From NCBI GenBank assembly GCA_013368375.1, contig JAACJP010000019.1, forward strand, positions 310,001 through 374,000: 64,000 nucleotides of DNA, read 5' to 3'. How positions within the stretch are numbered: the stretch's first letter is position 1; each line of letters opens with the position of its first letter. The notes under the pieces were generated by a model. That model made no database searches, was not told where the DNA came from, and was given only the letters and a program-made list of their open reading frames with translations. The translations under genes were made by a program, and so were the position numbers. Origin of the DNA: Tricholomella constricta. Its lineage: Eukaryota > Basidiomycota > Agaricomycetes > Agaricales > Lyophyllaceae. Shown one piece after another: positions 23,041-34,889 of this stretch.

Positions 23041-23779
23041 TCAGGGGGCGGTGAAGTGAACATGTTGACCGTCCCGAGTCCAGACGCCAATGAAAGCCCA
23101 CTAAACAAAAGCAAAGACTGTGAGGTCAAGTAAACGAATACAGAGTTGTTAAAAAGTCACGTTGATGAATCCGCCATCGCCATCGTTCCAGAAGTCTCCG
23201 TTGCGAATCGCAAAGACATCGTAGCTGTAGATCATGACACCAAGCTCATAAGGATACAACGACAAGGTTAGAAATTCAAGAGACTATATACGAACCCTAT
23301 GCCCGAGAAAGTGCAGTGAGCAGACTCCCAATCGACGCCGCGAGTACCAAAGAGTGTCCAGTGATAAGCCGTGTCGATGATCATATAGTTGTGGCTCCAA
23401 TCCTGGCTCCAGAGGTACCCGACTGTGTTCTGCGTGAACGCGCCGCGATCCTTAAATTAAGCAGAAAAAGTCAATATAAGCATTGCAGGAAATTGGGGCG
23501 ACTTACGCCTCCGGCCTGGTTGGCCCCGACGGTGCAACCAACCTGCAGGTCCGTAACGAGAGAAGCGGGGCTTCGTCCCTTCAAGCTGAGATTATTGGTA
23601 CCAGCGCCCTGGGGAAGGGGCAGGGTGATGTTCCTAGCGTTGGCTGGCGCGACCCAGGAGCCTTCGCCAGTCGCGGGCTTGACCACCAACCCTGCGACGT
23701 CCACGTCGGGAGAGGGAAGTGCAGCGACGCCGATAAGGGCCGCAGCGAGAGTGAGAGCAGAGGCAAGAGTAAACTTCAT
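23041..23779 (-). CDS. Small secreted protein, family member 1
   Basis: Four exons: 23507-23779, 23296-23450, 23161-23224 and 23041-23100, 183 residues. The N-terminus MKFTLASALTLAAALIGVAA is a clear signal peptide ending near LPSP. The mature part has two cysteines (VGCTVGANQ and SAHCTFSG), an aromatic-rich middle (TVGYLWSQDWSHNY), RNGDFWNDGDGGFIN and a final exon ending DGQHVHFTAP. Intron 1 ends in AAG, an uncommon acceptor kept in all three family members. The protein is presumably exported and may carry one disulfide. I do not recognise a family. The other members are at 30,262 and 33,766 on the opposite strand. Confidence 0.82.
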
Positions 23780-23849
23780 GATAGATCGATAAGAACTCGA
23801 GGTTGGGTGAACTTGGAATTCTAGAGTCTGAGAGGTAAATGAGAGAGTC

Positions 23850-23856
23850 TTTTATA
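23850..23856 (-). promoter_or_regulatory. TATA box of secreted-protein gene 1
   Basis: TATAAAA on the minus strand, 71 bp upstream of the ATG. The paralogues have the same heptamer at 74 and 61 bp. The segment farther upstream (CATTGAAGCCTCTCGAGCA) is also shared by all three. Confidence 0.75.
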
Positions 23857-24387
23857 CCTCGAGAGCGGGAGTTTGTCGGCACTGAGTTTCTTGTTCATTG
23901 CTGGAAGGAGTCGACGAAATTCCGCGCGCGTTGATTATCGACAGAGTATGCCTGCTCGAGAGGCTTCAATGGGGATAAGCAGATATCGAGCCTGTGACCT
24001 GGAATAGCGTAATGATGCGGAATACATAGTAACGTAACACAGAGAACTTCGCAGACAGGAGGTCCAGTCCGGTCAAAACCACCGAGCTCAGGCTGAGACA
24101 CAATCAAAGAAAGACGCTTCAAACGTGAAGCGCGGCCCAAAGTCCCGAAGCAACCAGCATGTTTGCGGCGAGGGTTATAGGCACCGGTATGGTCTGCGCT
24201 GCTTGAAGTTTCGGCGGATTTGAGCAGTGATTCTGCTGATGAATCATCGCATTCTCAACCCCAGTAGCAGTCCGTAACTCGTGGACATGAACGTGTGCAA
24301 TATTTCCCCCTATGCACTTTCCCCTGCAGGGTTTGTGCGGCCGTATGTATCACTCCTGTTGCATTCGTAATCATAATCTAGAAACGT

Positions 24388-24800
24388 TTAGCTCTCCTTC
24401 AGAAGTTGCGTACTGAGAAATAAGGTGGCGGAGTGAGAGAAAGCGAATTGTTGGAGGCGGATAAAGCGGAATTGATGACGTTTGCTGATAGGATAGTCAT
24501 TCCAAAAGGCGATGATGAGAGAGTCGGGAGTTCCAGGAGGACTGATAACCAGCGGTACCTGCAGAAATAATGTGTAAGTAAGGGAATGTAATACATCTTT
24601 GCAAGTTTTTTTGCAAAGCTTCTCTAGGTTTGCCAGTACAGGAGTGCCAGTTGGGGAATATTTCACCTATGGGTTTCATGTTTCATGTACTTCCGCGTCA
24701 GAATCGAAAAGGATGTAAGTAATGAACAGACCTGCAGAAGCCACGAGAATGGCGGAGGTATCAAGCCAGTTGTATCGGACCTCGGGATGAGCCCACGCTG
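24388..24800 (-). repeat. Upstream module of secreted-protein unit 1
   Basis: Read on the minus strand, this matches modules at about 28,840-29,300, 29,340-29,800 and 32,480-33,060. Shared strings include GGCTTGATACCTCCGCC, GGCTTCTGCAGGTCTGTTC, TGGCACTCCTGTACTGG and CTCCTGGAACTCCCGACTC. Minus-strand frames such as YNWLDTSAILVASAG look faintly protein-like but are broken in the other modules. It may be the decayed end of a gene that was carried along with the secreted-protein gene. Confidence 0.7.
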
Positions 24801-25824
24801 AACAAACGACCTTATGTCAGCTTCAAGTTCTTATGATTGCTCCACTTGGGCTGGCCTTGCTCAGAGTACTCCCTGGAGCGTATTGCGTAGATATTGAAGG
24901 TCTTTAGTCTCCTCTCTCGCATTCCTCTGTCGGTTCTTGGCCATCGTTCGCATCCACCATAACGTTGCTGACGATTACGGGTCGTCGGAAATGGACAACA
25001 CTTCCATACCTTCAGATTCCTGTTCGCACTTAAAGCGCGCCAACACCGAATTATCCATGTCTTTTGCTTTCCAGGCAGTAACTGCATCGCAAATGTGGCT
25101 CTCGCCTGGCCATATCTCGCAACGCTCATCTTATTGGAGGAGGGCGTGTTGAGGGATCTCGCTTTCCTTATACTAATCACAGCTTTGCAGCTTCCATTAT
25201 CATCGACATTTGCTTTTTTTGCTCTCACTCGTATCGAAAGATTGTCGAAGAGTCTGTGACTCTGACGCGAATACTACAGGCAGAAATTCTTAAATCTGCA
25301 AAGGGGAAAAGTGAAAATGGTGCTCAATTAATTGCAACATACCGATCCTGTCTCCTGTCTAATCCTTGTCACATCGTGCAATGAGAAATCTACATATAGC
25401 AACCTCTCCACCCTCAATCACTTAAAAGCCTCTTTGGAAAGCCGCTCTGAGTCGAAGATGAGACAGAATTAGAGAAATATGAAGTATTTCATTTCAATCC
25501 CGCTTCAGTAAGCGTCACATATTTTGAGCTCATTTACCTTCGAATGGCTCATTGTGTACTCCCTCTACTTAGCCTTGGGCCTCGCTTCCTTCCAAGTTGA
25601 AGCCAAGGTATGCCGATGGGATAAGATCCCTAATCTAATCTCTTGCCGGGCACGTGGTTTGACTTGCGCCTTGTCCTCACCCCTTGACCTCGAGCAAGTC
25701 TACGTCCTCGATGGACTTGAACTCGACGGGCCTATTCGATTTGTAGTGAGTTAAGATTCCTACAAGATATATGAAGCTCACATGGACGTGGTCCAGTCGT
25801 TAATATTCACTCTAAACAGCCAAC
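24801..25824. other. Spacer between secreted-protein unit 1 and the OXR1 gene
   Basis: No gene is supported. A minus-strand frame at 24,812-25,228 has no recognisable features. A plus-strand frame at 25,524-25,754 lacks an ATG. The last 100 bp or so probably holds the promoter and leader of the OXR1 gene. Confidence 0.45.
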
Positions 25825-27986
25825 ATGGCATCACCAACCTCCGCTGGATCCTCAGTTCCAAAGCAGGATAACGGTGGTATTGACGAAGCTATGCTTGATA
25901 AATTTGCAACACTTTTTTCACCAGCGACGCCCCGTGCATCTCCAACGATGGAGCCAGTTCCAGCTACTACCATCTACGCGAGGCCGGTTCCACGGCCAGG
26001 CATCTCTCGTAAAGAGGCTTCAGGATCCGACTCAGATTTTGGCTCTTTTGTTACTGTATCAGCAATGGAAGATCCACTAGCTATGCTGGATTTTGACTTG
26101 CCCCCAGCCGTCACTATCGGTGAACCTCCCAAAGGAAGCGGTGCCCAAACCTCCAGCCTCGATTTCTTCGACAAATTTGCTCAGGACGCCAAGACTGCGG
26201 CAGATCGCAAGAAACACGGCGTACTCGATGAACTTTTGATGCACGAGGACGATCCCCTCTACTGGTTGAAGGAACAGGACAAAGGCAGTGGGACGGGGTC
26301 CAATACGACGATATGGCCAAGAACTCAGCCGAAAATCTTTGAAAGTCCATCCGAACACCATCCAGTATCTGACCCCGCCAGCCCTCTTCAAGACCTCGAC
26401 CACGATTTTTTCACGACCAAGCCAGTGGCTTCGACGCTGAACCAGTCACGAGCTCACATCACAACACGGCCCGAACATTCTCCAACGCGATCTTCGACCT
26501 TGGCTCTCTCAGCAACCCTTGCTCCACCCGTCGCCGATACATCAACTGCCTCCTCTTCCTCTTCCACTCCATTGCACGAATCGTTCGATCCACTGTCCAC
26601 TTCTACCCATTCAAAACCTTCCTCACCGAGTCATTCCTCTTCATATTCAACCCTTTCCAGCCTCTCATCCCGTTGGATGTCCTCTCTCCTACCCTCCTCT
26701 AAATCCAACCCAAATTACACCAAAACCCAAACAACCACTCCCTCCCTCGAATCCTTGTTCGCCATCGACACCGGGCACGCACGCACACCCCTACGCAAGT
26801 CTCGCTCGCGGAGCATCGATCGCCGCTCTCGCCCTGAGCAACTCTACCGCGCCACGTCCCACCCTGCGCCATCCCCGACCTCGGTTCCAGATGTGCAGAT
26901 CTCCCATGGGACGCCCTTTGCCCGCCCTGCGAAGGCCTCGCCTTTCGCGTCGCACATCTACGTACCGCCCACTGGCGCCCCCGGGTACAAAGGTGAGCAG
27001 TACGATTGGGACAAGGGGTTTTCTGCGGAGCTGGAGCGCGAGTTGAGTGGGGGGAATGACCCTAAAAGGTTAGACGACGGGGGGGAGGGGGAGGGGGATG
27101 GGGAGCAAGCGCAGGAGCTCTCTAGTATGGAGGATCTTGCTGCGCATGCGAGAGCCAAAGCGAGGGCGCGGGATTCACTTGATGTCGGGTATATTATGGA
27201 GAAGAAGAGCGGGGGAGTGGAGCTTATTGGGCGGAACACACTGACGACTCCAGTTTTGAGCGCGGATCTGGCTGATGAGGTGCGTTTCTCCAACTTTATC
27301 GTACGTGACATGCAAGTTGATGGTCTATTGCCGTGATGTAAGATTCGACCGCATCTCCCTGCGCTCGCACGCCTCCCGCGGAAGTGGACGCTTATTTATT
27401 CTTTGGACCAGCACGGCATTTCATTGAATACCCTCTACACGCGTTGTGAGGGCCACATGCAGGTGAAGCCGGGGACATCTGCGCCTGCGGGCGCGCTAGT
27501 TGTGGTGAAGGATGCCGGAGACGGGATATTCGGCGCGTGGACGGGGAAGGAGGGCGTGCACCCCAGTCGCGGGCAGGGGTATTATGGAAGCGGTGATAGG
27601 TCAGCTTTCGCAATTTTTTTCCTTGCTCCGGTGTGCTCATGACGATGGGCGTGGGCAGTTTTTTGTGGAAGTATATCGAAGCTCAACTACAGGTCTTCAA
27701 GTGGACAGGGAAAAACGACTACATCGCGCTGTGCGAGCCTGAATTCATTTCCTTCGGAGGAGGGTATGTCCCATAACTTCCTTATTCGCGGAAGCAACAA
27801 GCAACTTACGCGATTCGATTCAGTGACGGAAATTACGGTCTATACCTCGACGATACACTCTACAAAGGCTCGAGCGCACCCTGTCCTACCTTCGCCAACG
27901 AGCCGCTGTGTTCTCCGGGGCCGAAGACCGCGGGTCTGATAGCCTTCGAGTGCGTCGGGCTGGAAGTCTGGGGAATCGGACCTTGA
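25825..27986 (+). CDS. OXR1: TLDc-domain oxidation-resistance protein (OXR1-type)
   Basis: Four exons: 25825-27279, 27343-27599, 27659-27763 and 27824-27986, 659 residues. The first 470 or so residues are low-complexity, rich in Ser, Pro and Thr, with an acidic run near 425. The C-terminal part is a complete TLDc domain split across the exons: LPRKWTLIYSLDQHGISLNT, GALVVVKDAGDGIFGAW, GYYGSGD joined to SFLWKY, VFKWTGKNDYIALCEPEF, FISFGGGDGNYGLYLDD and the closing FECVGLEVWGIGP. TLDc proteins of the OXR1 group protect cells from oxidative damage and bind the vacuolar proton pump (family knowledge). The ATG context CCAACATGG is good and no upstream in-frame ATG competes. All introns are 60-63 nt. 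Confidence 0.93.
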
Positions 27987-28830
27987 AAGCCCATCTGGCT
28001 TCGTAGGTTGGAACATCATGATTATGATAAACGCCCGTGGTACTACTAGTGGCATCGCGTCCATATATAGAGTTCGGAAGGTCGATCCGCAGCTGTATTT
28101 ATAGCGCGGATCCATGCTCTCCGCGAGCCTCCCGGCTCGCATTGCGCTGTTAACGGTGGGGCCAGACCTTGTTTGATGGCGAGCCGCGCGGAATTTGTAG
28201 AGGGTTTTGGGTGTATTTATAAAAGGCATCGTGATTGCGCGTCGTTGTTCGATTGTAATAATTTGGACTGTTTGAGCAGATATCACGAAGGCCCGACTCG
28301 TCTCTGAATCGGCTGCTCATGTGAATGATATACGGGGCCCGCGAGTTACTCTTGTCCGAACACAACGCTTCTTCGCGGAAGACGGTCTCGAGAGGCCCTG
28401 AGGCTGCGAGTTATGCGGGCTCCGAATTAAGAGGGTAAACTGATTCCAAGAACTGATGGCCGTCTTTCATATCTTACATCCTGGTAAACGATAACAATCT
28501 GATTGTATGATACTACTACGCTTCCTGACTTCTCGACATCCTTTAGCTATAGTGTATCAGCGATCTGCAGTCGAGGGTGTCATTAAACGACATCATTGCG
28601 CTTCAGTAGTTAGTTGAAGTTCTCGGACTCGGACTCTTTTGTTTATTTATAAGTGTGTGTTGAGTGTGTGCCGAACCAAGTTTGAACGTTTGAACTTCCT
28701 TCTGTTGATATCAACTTACACCTCGGCCAAAAATACTCGAGCTCCATGACTTCGTACGGCTTCGTGACGGATTCACACCGAGTTCTCGGCATAAAACTAG
28801 TTTTCGGCTTTTCGGCGCGGTGGTCCACTC
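27987..28830. other. Spacer downstream of OXR1
   Basis: Holds the OXR1 3' region. Frames on the minus strand at 27,840-28,365 are shadows of its last exon or unsupported. Nothing else seen. Confidence 0.45.
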
Positions 28831-29830
28831 GAGATTTAGCCAATGTCGTTCATTCATCGTGGACTTGGGCTTATGTTGCGGTCCGATGCATAAGGCTGGC
28901 TTGATACCTCCGCCGTCCTCGTGGCTTCTGCAGGTCTGTTCTTTTCTTACATTCTTTTAGATTCTGTAGCAGAAATGCATGGAAATTGATTCCCACAATC
29001 GGGAAATATTTTCATTTCATAGTTTCCAGCTATCTCCCCAGTGGCACCCCTGTACAGGTAGACTCAGAGAATGCTTTGCGAAAACCTTCAAAATTCAATG
29101 CATGCCTTTATTTACACACTGTTCCTGCAGGTTCTGCCGATCATCGGTCCTCCTGGAACTCCCCGACTCCATATGATGCCGAGCAATGTCACTGATTCTT
29201 ATCTGCCTCCAACAATTCGCTTTCTCTCACTTCGCTATTTTTTCCCCAAGCACGCAACTTCAGGAGAAGAGCTAGACTTTTCTAGGTCATGATCACAAAA
29301 GAACAGGATCAATACAGCCACACAAACCTTACAAGGCGTAGTGTGTAGATATCGCACAAGTTGTTCTTTTCTTACATTCTTTTAGATTCTGCAGCAAAAA
29401 TGCATGAAAACTGAAGCCCACAAGCGGAAAATATTCACAGCCACGCCATAGTTTCCAGCTATTTCTCCAATGGCGCTCCTGTACCGGTGAATGCAAAGAA
29501 TAGTTGCAGAAAACCTTCAAAAACATACTGCATGTCCCTACTTACTGTTTCTGCAGGCTCTGCCGATCATCGGTCCTGCTGGAACTCCCCGACTCTCTCA
29601 TATCACCTTGTAGATCGACTCTCTGGCCCCGAGCGACGTCATTGATCCCGCTTTATCCACCTCGAACGACTTCGCTATTCTTTATTTCCCCAAGTACGCA
29701 AGAGCTAGGCTTTTCTAGGTCAGGAATGAACAGGATCAACACAGCCGCACAAGCCTTACAGGGCATAGTGTGTAGGAGAATATTTCACACACGTCCAAAT
29801 CCACGAGGTACGGACCGCTGTACATGTTGT
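28831..29830 (+). repeat. Upstream module of secreted-protein unit 2, present in two tandem copies
   Basis: Two adjacent copies (about 28,920-29,300 and 29,345-29,800) share TTCTTTTCTTACATTCTTTT, then AGATTCTGYAGCARAAATGC, TTTCCAGCTATYTCYCCA, CTCTGCCGATCATCGGTCC-type and GGAACTCCCCGACTC strings. Unit 1 (reversed) and unit 3 each have one copy. The block from TTCGGCGCGRTGGTCCACT to the module start is also shared with unit 3. Confidence 0.72.
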
Positions 29831-30187
29831 GGTAGTAGGTGACGATCCATCACTGCTATCATCCGCCGAAACTTCAGGCAGCGCACAACTTACTGGTGCC
29901 TACGGCCCTCGCGGCAAAACATGCTAGCTGCTTCAATACTTTAGGCCGTGCTCCAAGGATTCTTTGGTCTCGTCTCAGCTCAGTTATTTTAAGCGGGCTA
30001 GGTTTTGCGAAGTTATCTGGGCGCGATGAACTCCCGGAGTTACGTTACTATGTCTTCAGAATCAAGTCAGAAAGGCTCGATATTTGGACATCCCCATTGA
30101 AGCTTCTCGAGCATTTTCTGTCGATAAACAATGCCTGGAATGTGGTGACGACAATCTTTTAGTCACGACAAGCTTACGCTCTTGTGG

Positions 30188-30194
30188 TATAAAA
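30188..30194 (+). promoter_or_regulatory. TATA box of secreted-protein gene 2
   Basis: TATAAAA lies 74 bp before the ATG, in the same setting (GGTATAAAAG) as gene 3. Confidence 0.75.
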
Positions 30195-30261
30195 GGCTCT
30201 CTCATTCTCCTAGACTTCAGAATTCCAAGTTCCCCCAACCTCGAGTTCTAACCAGTTCATC

Positions 30262-30985
30262 ATGAAGCTTACTCTTGCCTCTGCTTTTGCCCTTGCTGCG
30301 ATCCTTGTCGGCGTCGCCGCACTCCCCTCTCCTAATGACAACGTCGCAGGGTTGATGATCAAGCCCGCGACTGGAGAAGGCTCCTGGGTTGCGCCAGCAA
30401 ACGCTGAGAACATCACCGTGCCCCTTCCACAAGGTGCTGGCGATCTCAAAGGACGAAGCCCCGCATCTCTGGCTACGGACCTACAGGCTGGTTGCACCGT
30501 CGGGGCCAACCAGGCCGGAGGCGTAAGTCGCCCTCATTTCCTGAAATGCTTATATATATATATTTGTTTCTGCCTATTTGAAGGATCGCGGCGCGTTCAC
30601 TCAGAAAACAGTTGGTTACCTCTGGAGCCAAAATTCGCACTACAATTACTTGATCATCCACACGGCTTACCACTATACACTCCAAGGTGCTCGAGGCGTC
30701 GACTGGGAGTCTGCTCATTGCACTTTTTCAGGCGTAGGGTTCGTTGATAGTCTCTTGACTTGCTAGGTGGTCGTGTTCTTATCAGTTTGATGTCACAGCT
30801 TCGATGTCTTTGCCATTCGCTACGGAGATTTCTGGAACGATGGCGATGGTGGATTTATCAATGTGACTTGTACCGCTCTGCATTCTTCGACTAAAACTAA
30901 CAGTCTTCGCTCTGTTTAGTGGGCTTATATTGGCGTTTCGACTCGGGATGGTCAACATGTTCGCTTCATCGGTCCGCCAGGCTGA
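30262..30985 (+). CDS. Small secreted protein, family member 2
   Basis: Four exons: 30262-30522, 30584-30738, 30799-30862 and 30920-30985, 181 residues. Exon 2 is 155 nt and exon 3 is 64 nt, exactly as in members 1 and 3, and all intron phases agree. Signal peptide MKLTLASAFALAAILVGVAA; then LQAGCTVGANQAGG, DRGAFTQKTVGYLWSQ, GVDWESAHCTFSGVG, FDVFAIRYGDFWNDGDGG and an end reading TRDGQHVRFIGPPG. Exon 1 is shorter than in the others because a few residues are missing before KGRSPASLA. Intron 1 contains a TATATATATATA run. Function unknown; probably extracellular. Confidence 0.82.
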
Positions 30986-32460
30986 CCACTGCGTATTTGA
31001 ATTCCAAACCTCCTTATTTCCCTTCCCTCATAGTTCAGTCTTTATTGTGAAATGTAAAATGTTCCTTCTGTCTGATATGGTCGTGATGCTTTCAGGAGCG
31101 TAGGAACTTGGCTGACACGAGTGTGACGTTCCGAGTCTCCAGTGGTGCCCGGTGATAATTTCTTTCATCTGAATAAAAATGATAAAGAGCAAGCAGCTCG
31201 AGTAGAGGCCGAGGAGGAGAAAGCTCTTGAGTGTTGTGTACAATGTGACACGACCTGGTCCAGGCTGTATGCCACGCCGCCTGCGAACGCCAATCAGAAG
31301 AATGGTGGCAGATTACGTCAGGGTACTGTACTTACAGAATCACCCACATAGACAACGCGAACAGCGCAAGGTATATTTCTGCAATCAAACGCAACTCAGT
31401 CGTTGTCATAGCGGGACATGTGACAGAGAGACGGGCCAAGGCAGGCAACTGCTGACCCCAGAGTAAAAAATGTGTAGCGAAAAAAATGAAGTTGTACAAA
31501 GGATGCGCACAACCCATTGAATGCCAGCACGTTCCATGGGATTCATGCTTGGAATCAGCGCGCCATCCCAATCACCTTCCGTTGTCTATAAACCACGTAC
31601 AAAAATAAAATGAGATTGTCGAGCAGTCCACCACATCTAATCATGATACGATGCGGGCAAAAAAAATCCCAACATTAATATGATTGTGATGAACAGCGAT
31701 GATGCTCACCTGAGGATGCCGTGGAGTCAGATGAATTGAGTGAGAGAATGATCGTCGACATTCTAGCTCTTCAGGTGGTAAACATTATGGCCAGGATTCA
31801 TAAACCCCCCTCTCTGTTGAGGCTTCAGAAATGAGGAAGACGTTAAACGAAACAGAATAACGTTCTGAGGACGTGTTTCCGGGGTGTCATTTTCAGTTCG
31901 GATCGAGGTTGAACGTTGAACGTTGGACCAGTCTTCTTGACTTGAATGACGGCAATCGATCACATCAGCAAAACGAGAGGCTGAATATGTGGGAATGTAG
32001 GGAGTTTCATCAAGCAACAGTAGTTGGAGTTGAGTTGGAGATCAAGCTGCAACTAGGAGAACCTCTACGTTACAAAGGCCGTGACAGTCTCATATCATCG
32101 CACAATGCCGAGAATTTGTCGCACGTTCCATCCGACCCCATACCACTGAGTAACCCCGTCGTCCCTGCTCGATTTTGGTCTTCTCGTCGTTCTCCCTTGG
32201 GTGTCACGTAGGTAAACTAATCCGTGAGATTCCGAATATCGCACCGGCGCTGGTTTACAACTCCTTCAAGAAAGCATCACAACGCTTCTCTCCCCAGATA
32301 ATGAAGGGGGGCAGATTCAAGTCTCCAAATACTTCTAGGTCATGACTGACCCTGCGGACCCAACAGAAACCGTCTTTCAGAACGTCAGCGGTCAGTTTGC
32401 AGCGTTCATTGAGTGGAAGCAATTGTGGAAATTCGTGGCATAGTTCATCACAGAGTTTGC
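30986..32460. other. Spacer between secreted-protein units 2 and 3
   Basis: No gene is supported. The longest frame (31,873-32,211, plus) lacks recognisable motifs and its codons look random. The first 150 bp resembles the 3' flank of member 3 (for example CATAGTTCAGTCTTTRTTGTG), so the triplicated unit extends beyond the stop codon. Confidence 0.45.
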
Positions 32461-33060
32461 TGTGGAACTCCTTTCGGTCTTTCGGCGCGATGGTCCACTT
32501 TTTAGCCCAATGCTCATAAACAGTGGACGTGGGCTTATGTTGCGGTCCGATGCATAAGACTGGCTACTGGCTTGATACCTCCGTCGTTCTCGCGGCTTCT
32601 GCAGGTCTGTTCGTTTCTTACATTCTTTTAGATTCTGCAGCAGATATGCATGAAGACTGAAACCCACAGGCGGAGAATATTCAATCATTTCAAAGTTTCG
32701 AGCTGTTTCCCCAATGGCACTCCTGTACTGGTAAATGCAGACAATCCTTTGCAGGAGACTTCCAGAAATGTATTGCATGCCTCATGCCTTTACTTATACA
32801 CTGTTTCTGCAGGTTCTGCAGTTCTGCCGAACATCGGTCCTCCTGGAACTCCCCGACTCTCTCATCATCGCCTTTCAGATCGACTTTCTGATTTAGAGCA
32901 CCGTCATTGATCCCGCTTTGTCCGCCTTCGCTTTCTCTCACTTCGCTACCTTTACCCCAAGTGCCAGTGCCTTCAGCAGAAAAGCTAAACTTTTTTTAGG
33001 TCATGATCACGAACGAACAGGATCAACACAGCCGCACAAACTTTACAGGGCATAGTGAGG
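32461..33060 (+). repeat. Upstream module of secreted-protein unit 3
   Basis: Matches the unit 2 and unit 1 modules through TTCGGCGCGATGGTCCACT, ATGTTGCGGTCCGATGCATA, GGCTTGATACCTCCGTCG and CCTCCTGGAACTCCCCGAC, ending in a CAGGATCAACACAGCCGCAC segment also found in unit 2. Confidence 0.72.
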
Positions 33061-33704
33061 AGTAAAACGGAGCATCTGGAACACCAGCTGAGGCTCGTTC
33101 TCAATCAGATGAGGCGTCTTATTGACGTGCGCTCGAGAGGCACGGAGCTCGAAGGAGCAGACTTTGAGCCCAGGATTTACACCGCGACTCGGAGGCAGCT
33201 TAGGCTAATCCGCAAAGTTCTTGACCGTTGGAGAGCTCACCATTAGTTTTCGATGGCGGGGATGGTCTTGTCGAGTGCAGTGGTGATCAATGGAAGACAA
33301 TATCATCTATGCGACGATTCATCACTGCTATGGTCCGCCGAAACTTCTAGCAGCGCAGAACATACCACCGATGCCTACGGCCCTCGCCGCAAAATGTGCT
33401 AGCTGCATCAGAACTTGAACTGTGGGCTGTGCTTGAAGAGAGCGTCTTTCTCTAGTCTTGTCTCAGCTCGGTTGTTCTAATCAGACTAGGCTTGTCTGCG
33501 AAGCGAAATTATCTGGGTGCGATGAACTTGAACTCACGTTATTACGTTACTATCACTGATGTCTTCAGGTCATTACGCTATTCCAGGTGAAACTCTCGGT
33601 TCCCATTGAAGCCTCTCGAGCAGTGTCGATAATCAAGCGCGGAATGTTGACCCTTTTCCGGCAACGACAAGTATTTCAGTGACGACAAGCCTTCGCTCTT
33701 TTGG
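33061..33704 (+). other. Upstream region of secreted-protein gene 3
   Basis: Diverged non-coding DNA shared with 29,830-30,187: ATCACTGCTATSRTCCGCCG, GAAACTTC, GCCTACGGCCCTCGC, TCCCATTGAAGC, TCTCGAGCA. It probably contains the promoter; no gene is seen. Confidence 0.5.
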
Positions 33705-33711
33705 TATAAAA
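33705..33711 (+). promoter_or_regulatory. TATA box of secreted-protein gene 3
   Basis: TATAAAA lies 61 bp before the ATG. Confidence 0.75.
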
Positions 33712-33765
33712 GCCTAGACTCCAGAATTCCAAGTTTCCCCAACCTCGAGTTCTAACCAGTTTATC

Positions 33766-34508
33766 ATGAAGCTTACTCTTACCTCTGCTCTCGCTCTCGC
33801 TCTCGCTGCGACTCTCGTCGGCGTCGGCGCACTTCCTTCTCCTAACGCGAACGCCGCAGAGTTGGTGGTCGAGCCCGCGACAGGAGAAGGCTCCTGGGTC
33901 GCGCCAGCAAACGCCAGGAACGTCACCGTGCCGCTTCCACAAGGCGCTGGTGCCAGTGACCCCAACTTGAACGGACGAAGCCCCTCATCTCTCGCTACGG
34001 ACCTGCAGGCTGGTTGCGCCGTCGGGGCCAATCAGGCCAATGGCGTAAGTCGCTAAAACGTGTCCTGCATTGCTTTTTTATATTGACTGGTCCTGGACAT
34101 TTGAAGGATCGCGGCGCGTTCACCAGGGACACGGTCGGGTACCTCTGGGGCAAAGATTCGAGCCACAACTACTTGATCATCCACACGTCTTACCGCTCTT
34201 CATTCCAAGGCAAACAAGGCGTCGATTGGGACTCTGCTCACTGCACTTTCGGGGGCGTAGGGTGCGTTGATAGTCTTTTGACTTTTCCGACCTTGTGGTA
34301 TTCTTATTCTTACCATTGGTGTCGTAGTTTCAATGTCTTTGCCATTCGCAACGGAGATTTGTGGAACGATGGCGATGGTGGATTTATCAACGTGACTTGT
34401 ACCACTCTGCATTTGTCGACGAAAACTAATAGTCTTTGCTTTGTTTAGTGGTCTTTCATTGGCAGATTCACTCGGGACGGTCCACATGTTCACTTCACCG
34501 CCCCCTGA
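33766..34508 (+). CDS. Small secreted protein, family member 3
   Basis: Four exons: 33766-34044, 34107-34261, 34328-34391 and 34449-34508, 185 residues. Signal peptide MKLTLTSALALALAATLVGV with an expanded Ala-Leu core. The mature protein keeps both cysteines (LQAGCAVGANQ, SAHCTFGG), TVGYLWGKDSSHNYLIIHTS, FNVFAIRNGDLWNDGDGG and a final exon ending DGPHVHFTAP. The donor of intron 2 reads GTGCGT, against GTTCGT in the others. Most differences from members 1 and 2 are substitutions that keep the frame, so all three probably still encode protein. Confidence 0.82.
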
Positions 34509-34889
34509 TCAGCGAAAGGTTCAATACCATATACTCGATTTCCAAATCTCCTTACGTTCCTTTTCTCATAGTTCAGTCTTTGTTGTGAAATGTCAAGTGT
34601 TACTTGTATCCGATGAATCTATGGTCCCGATGCTTTGAGAGATATTGCTCGACATAACCATGCTGACAGCAGATAATTCGTTTTAAGTACCATCTCTCCG
34701 ATGGCATCACCCTCAATGCGAAATTACGTATAAACATGCAGCAAGTACTCGGTTGATCTTCGCTGGACTGCATAAATAATATTAACGAGATGATCAGCAT
34801 ACTTGGAGGCGATGCTAATTTGAGACTGAGAAGGCGGTGTTTTTCAACAATTTAATAAGGTTCGAAAGATCTTCAAGTCTAACCATATA
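34509..34889. other. Convergent 3' spacer
   Basis: Lies between secreted-protein gene 3 (plus) and the hydrolase gene (minus). It probably holds both 3' untranslated regions; nothing else seen. Confidence 0.5.

Noticed and set aside
25524..25754. Frame with a hydrophobic start upstream of OXR1
   Set aside because: It begins without an ATG, overlaps the likely promoter and does not continue into OXR1 in frame.
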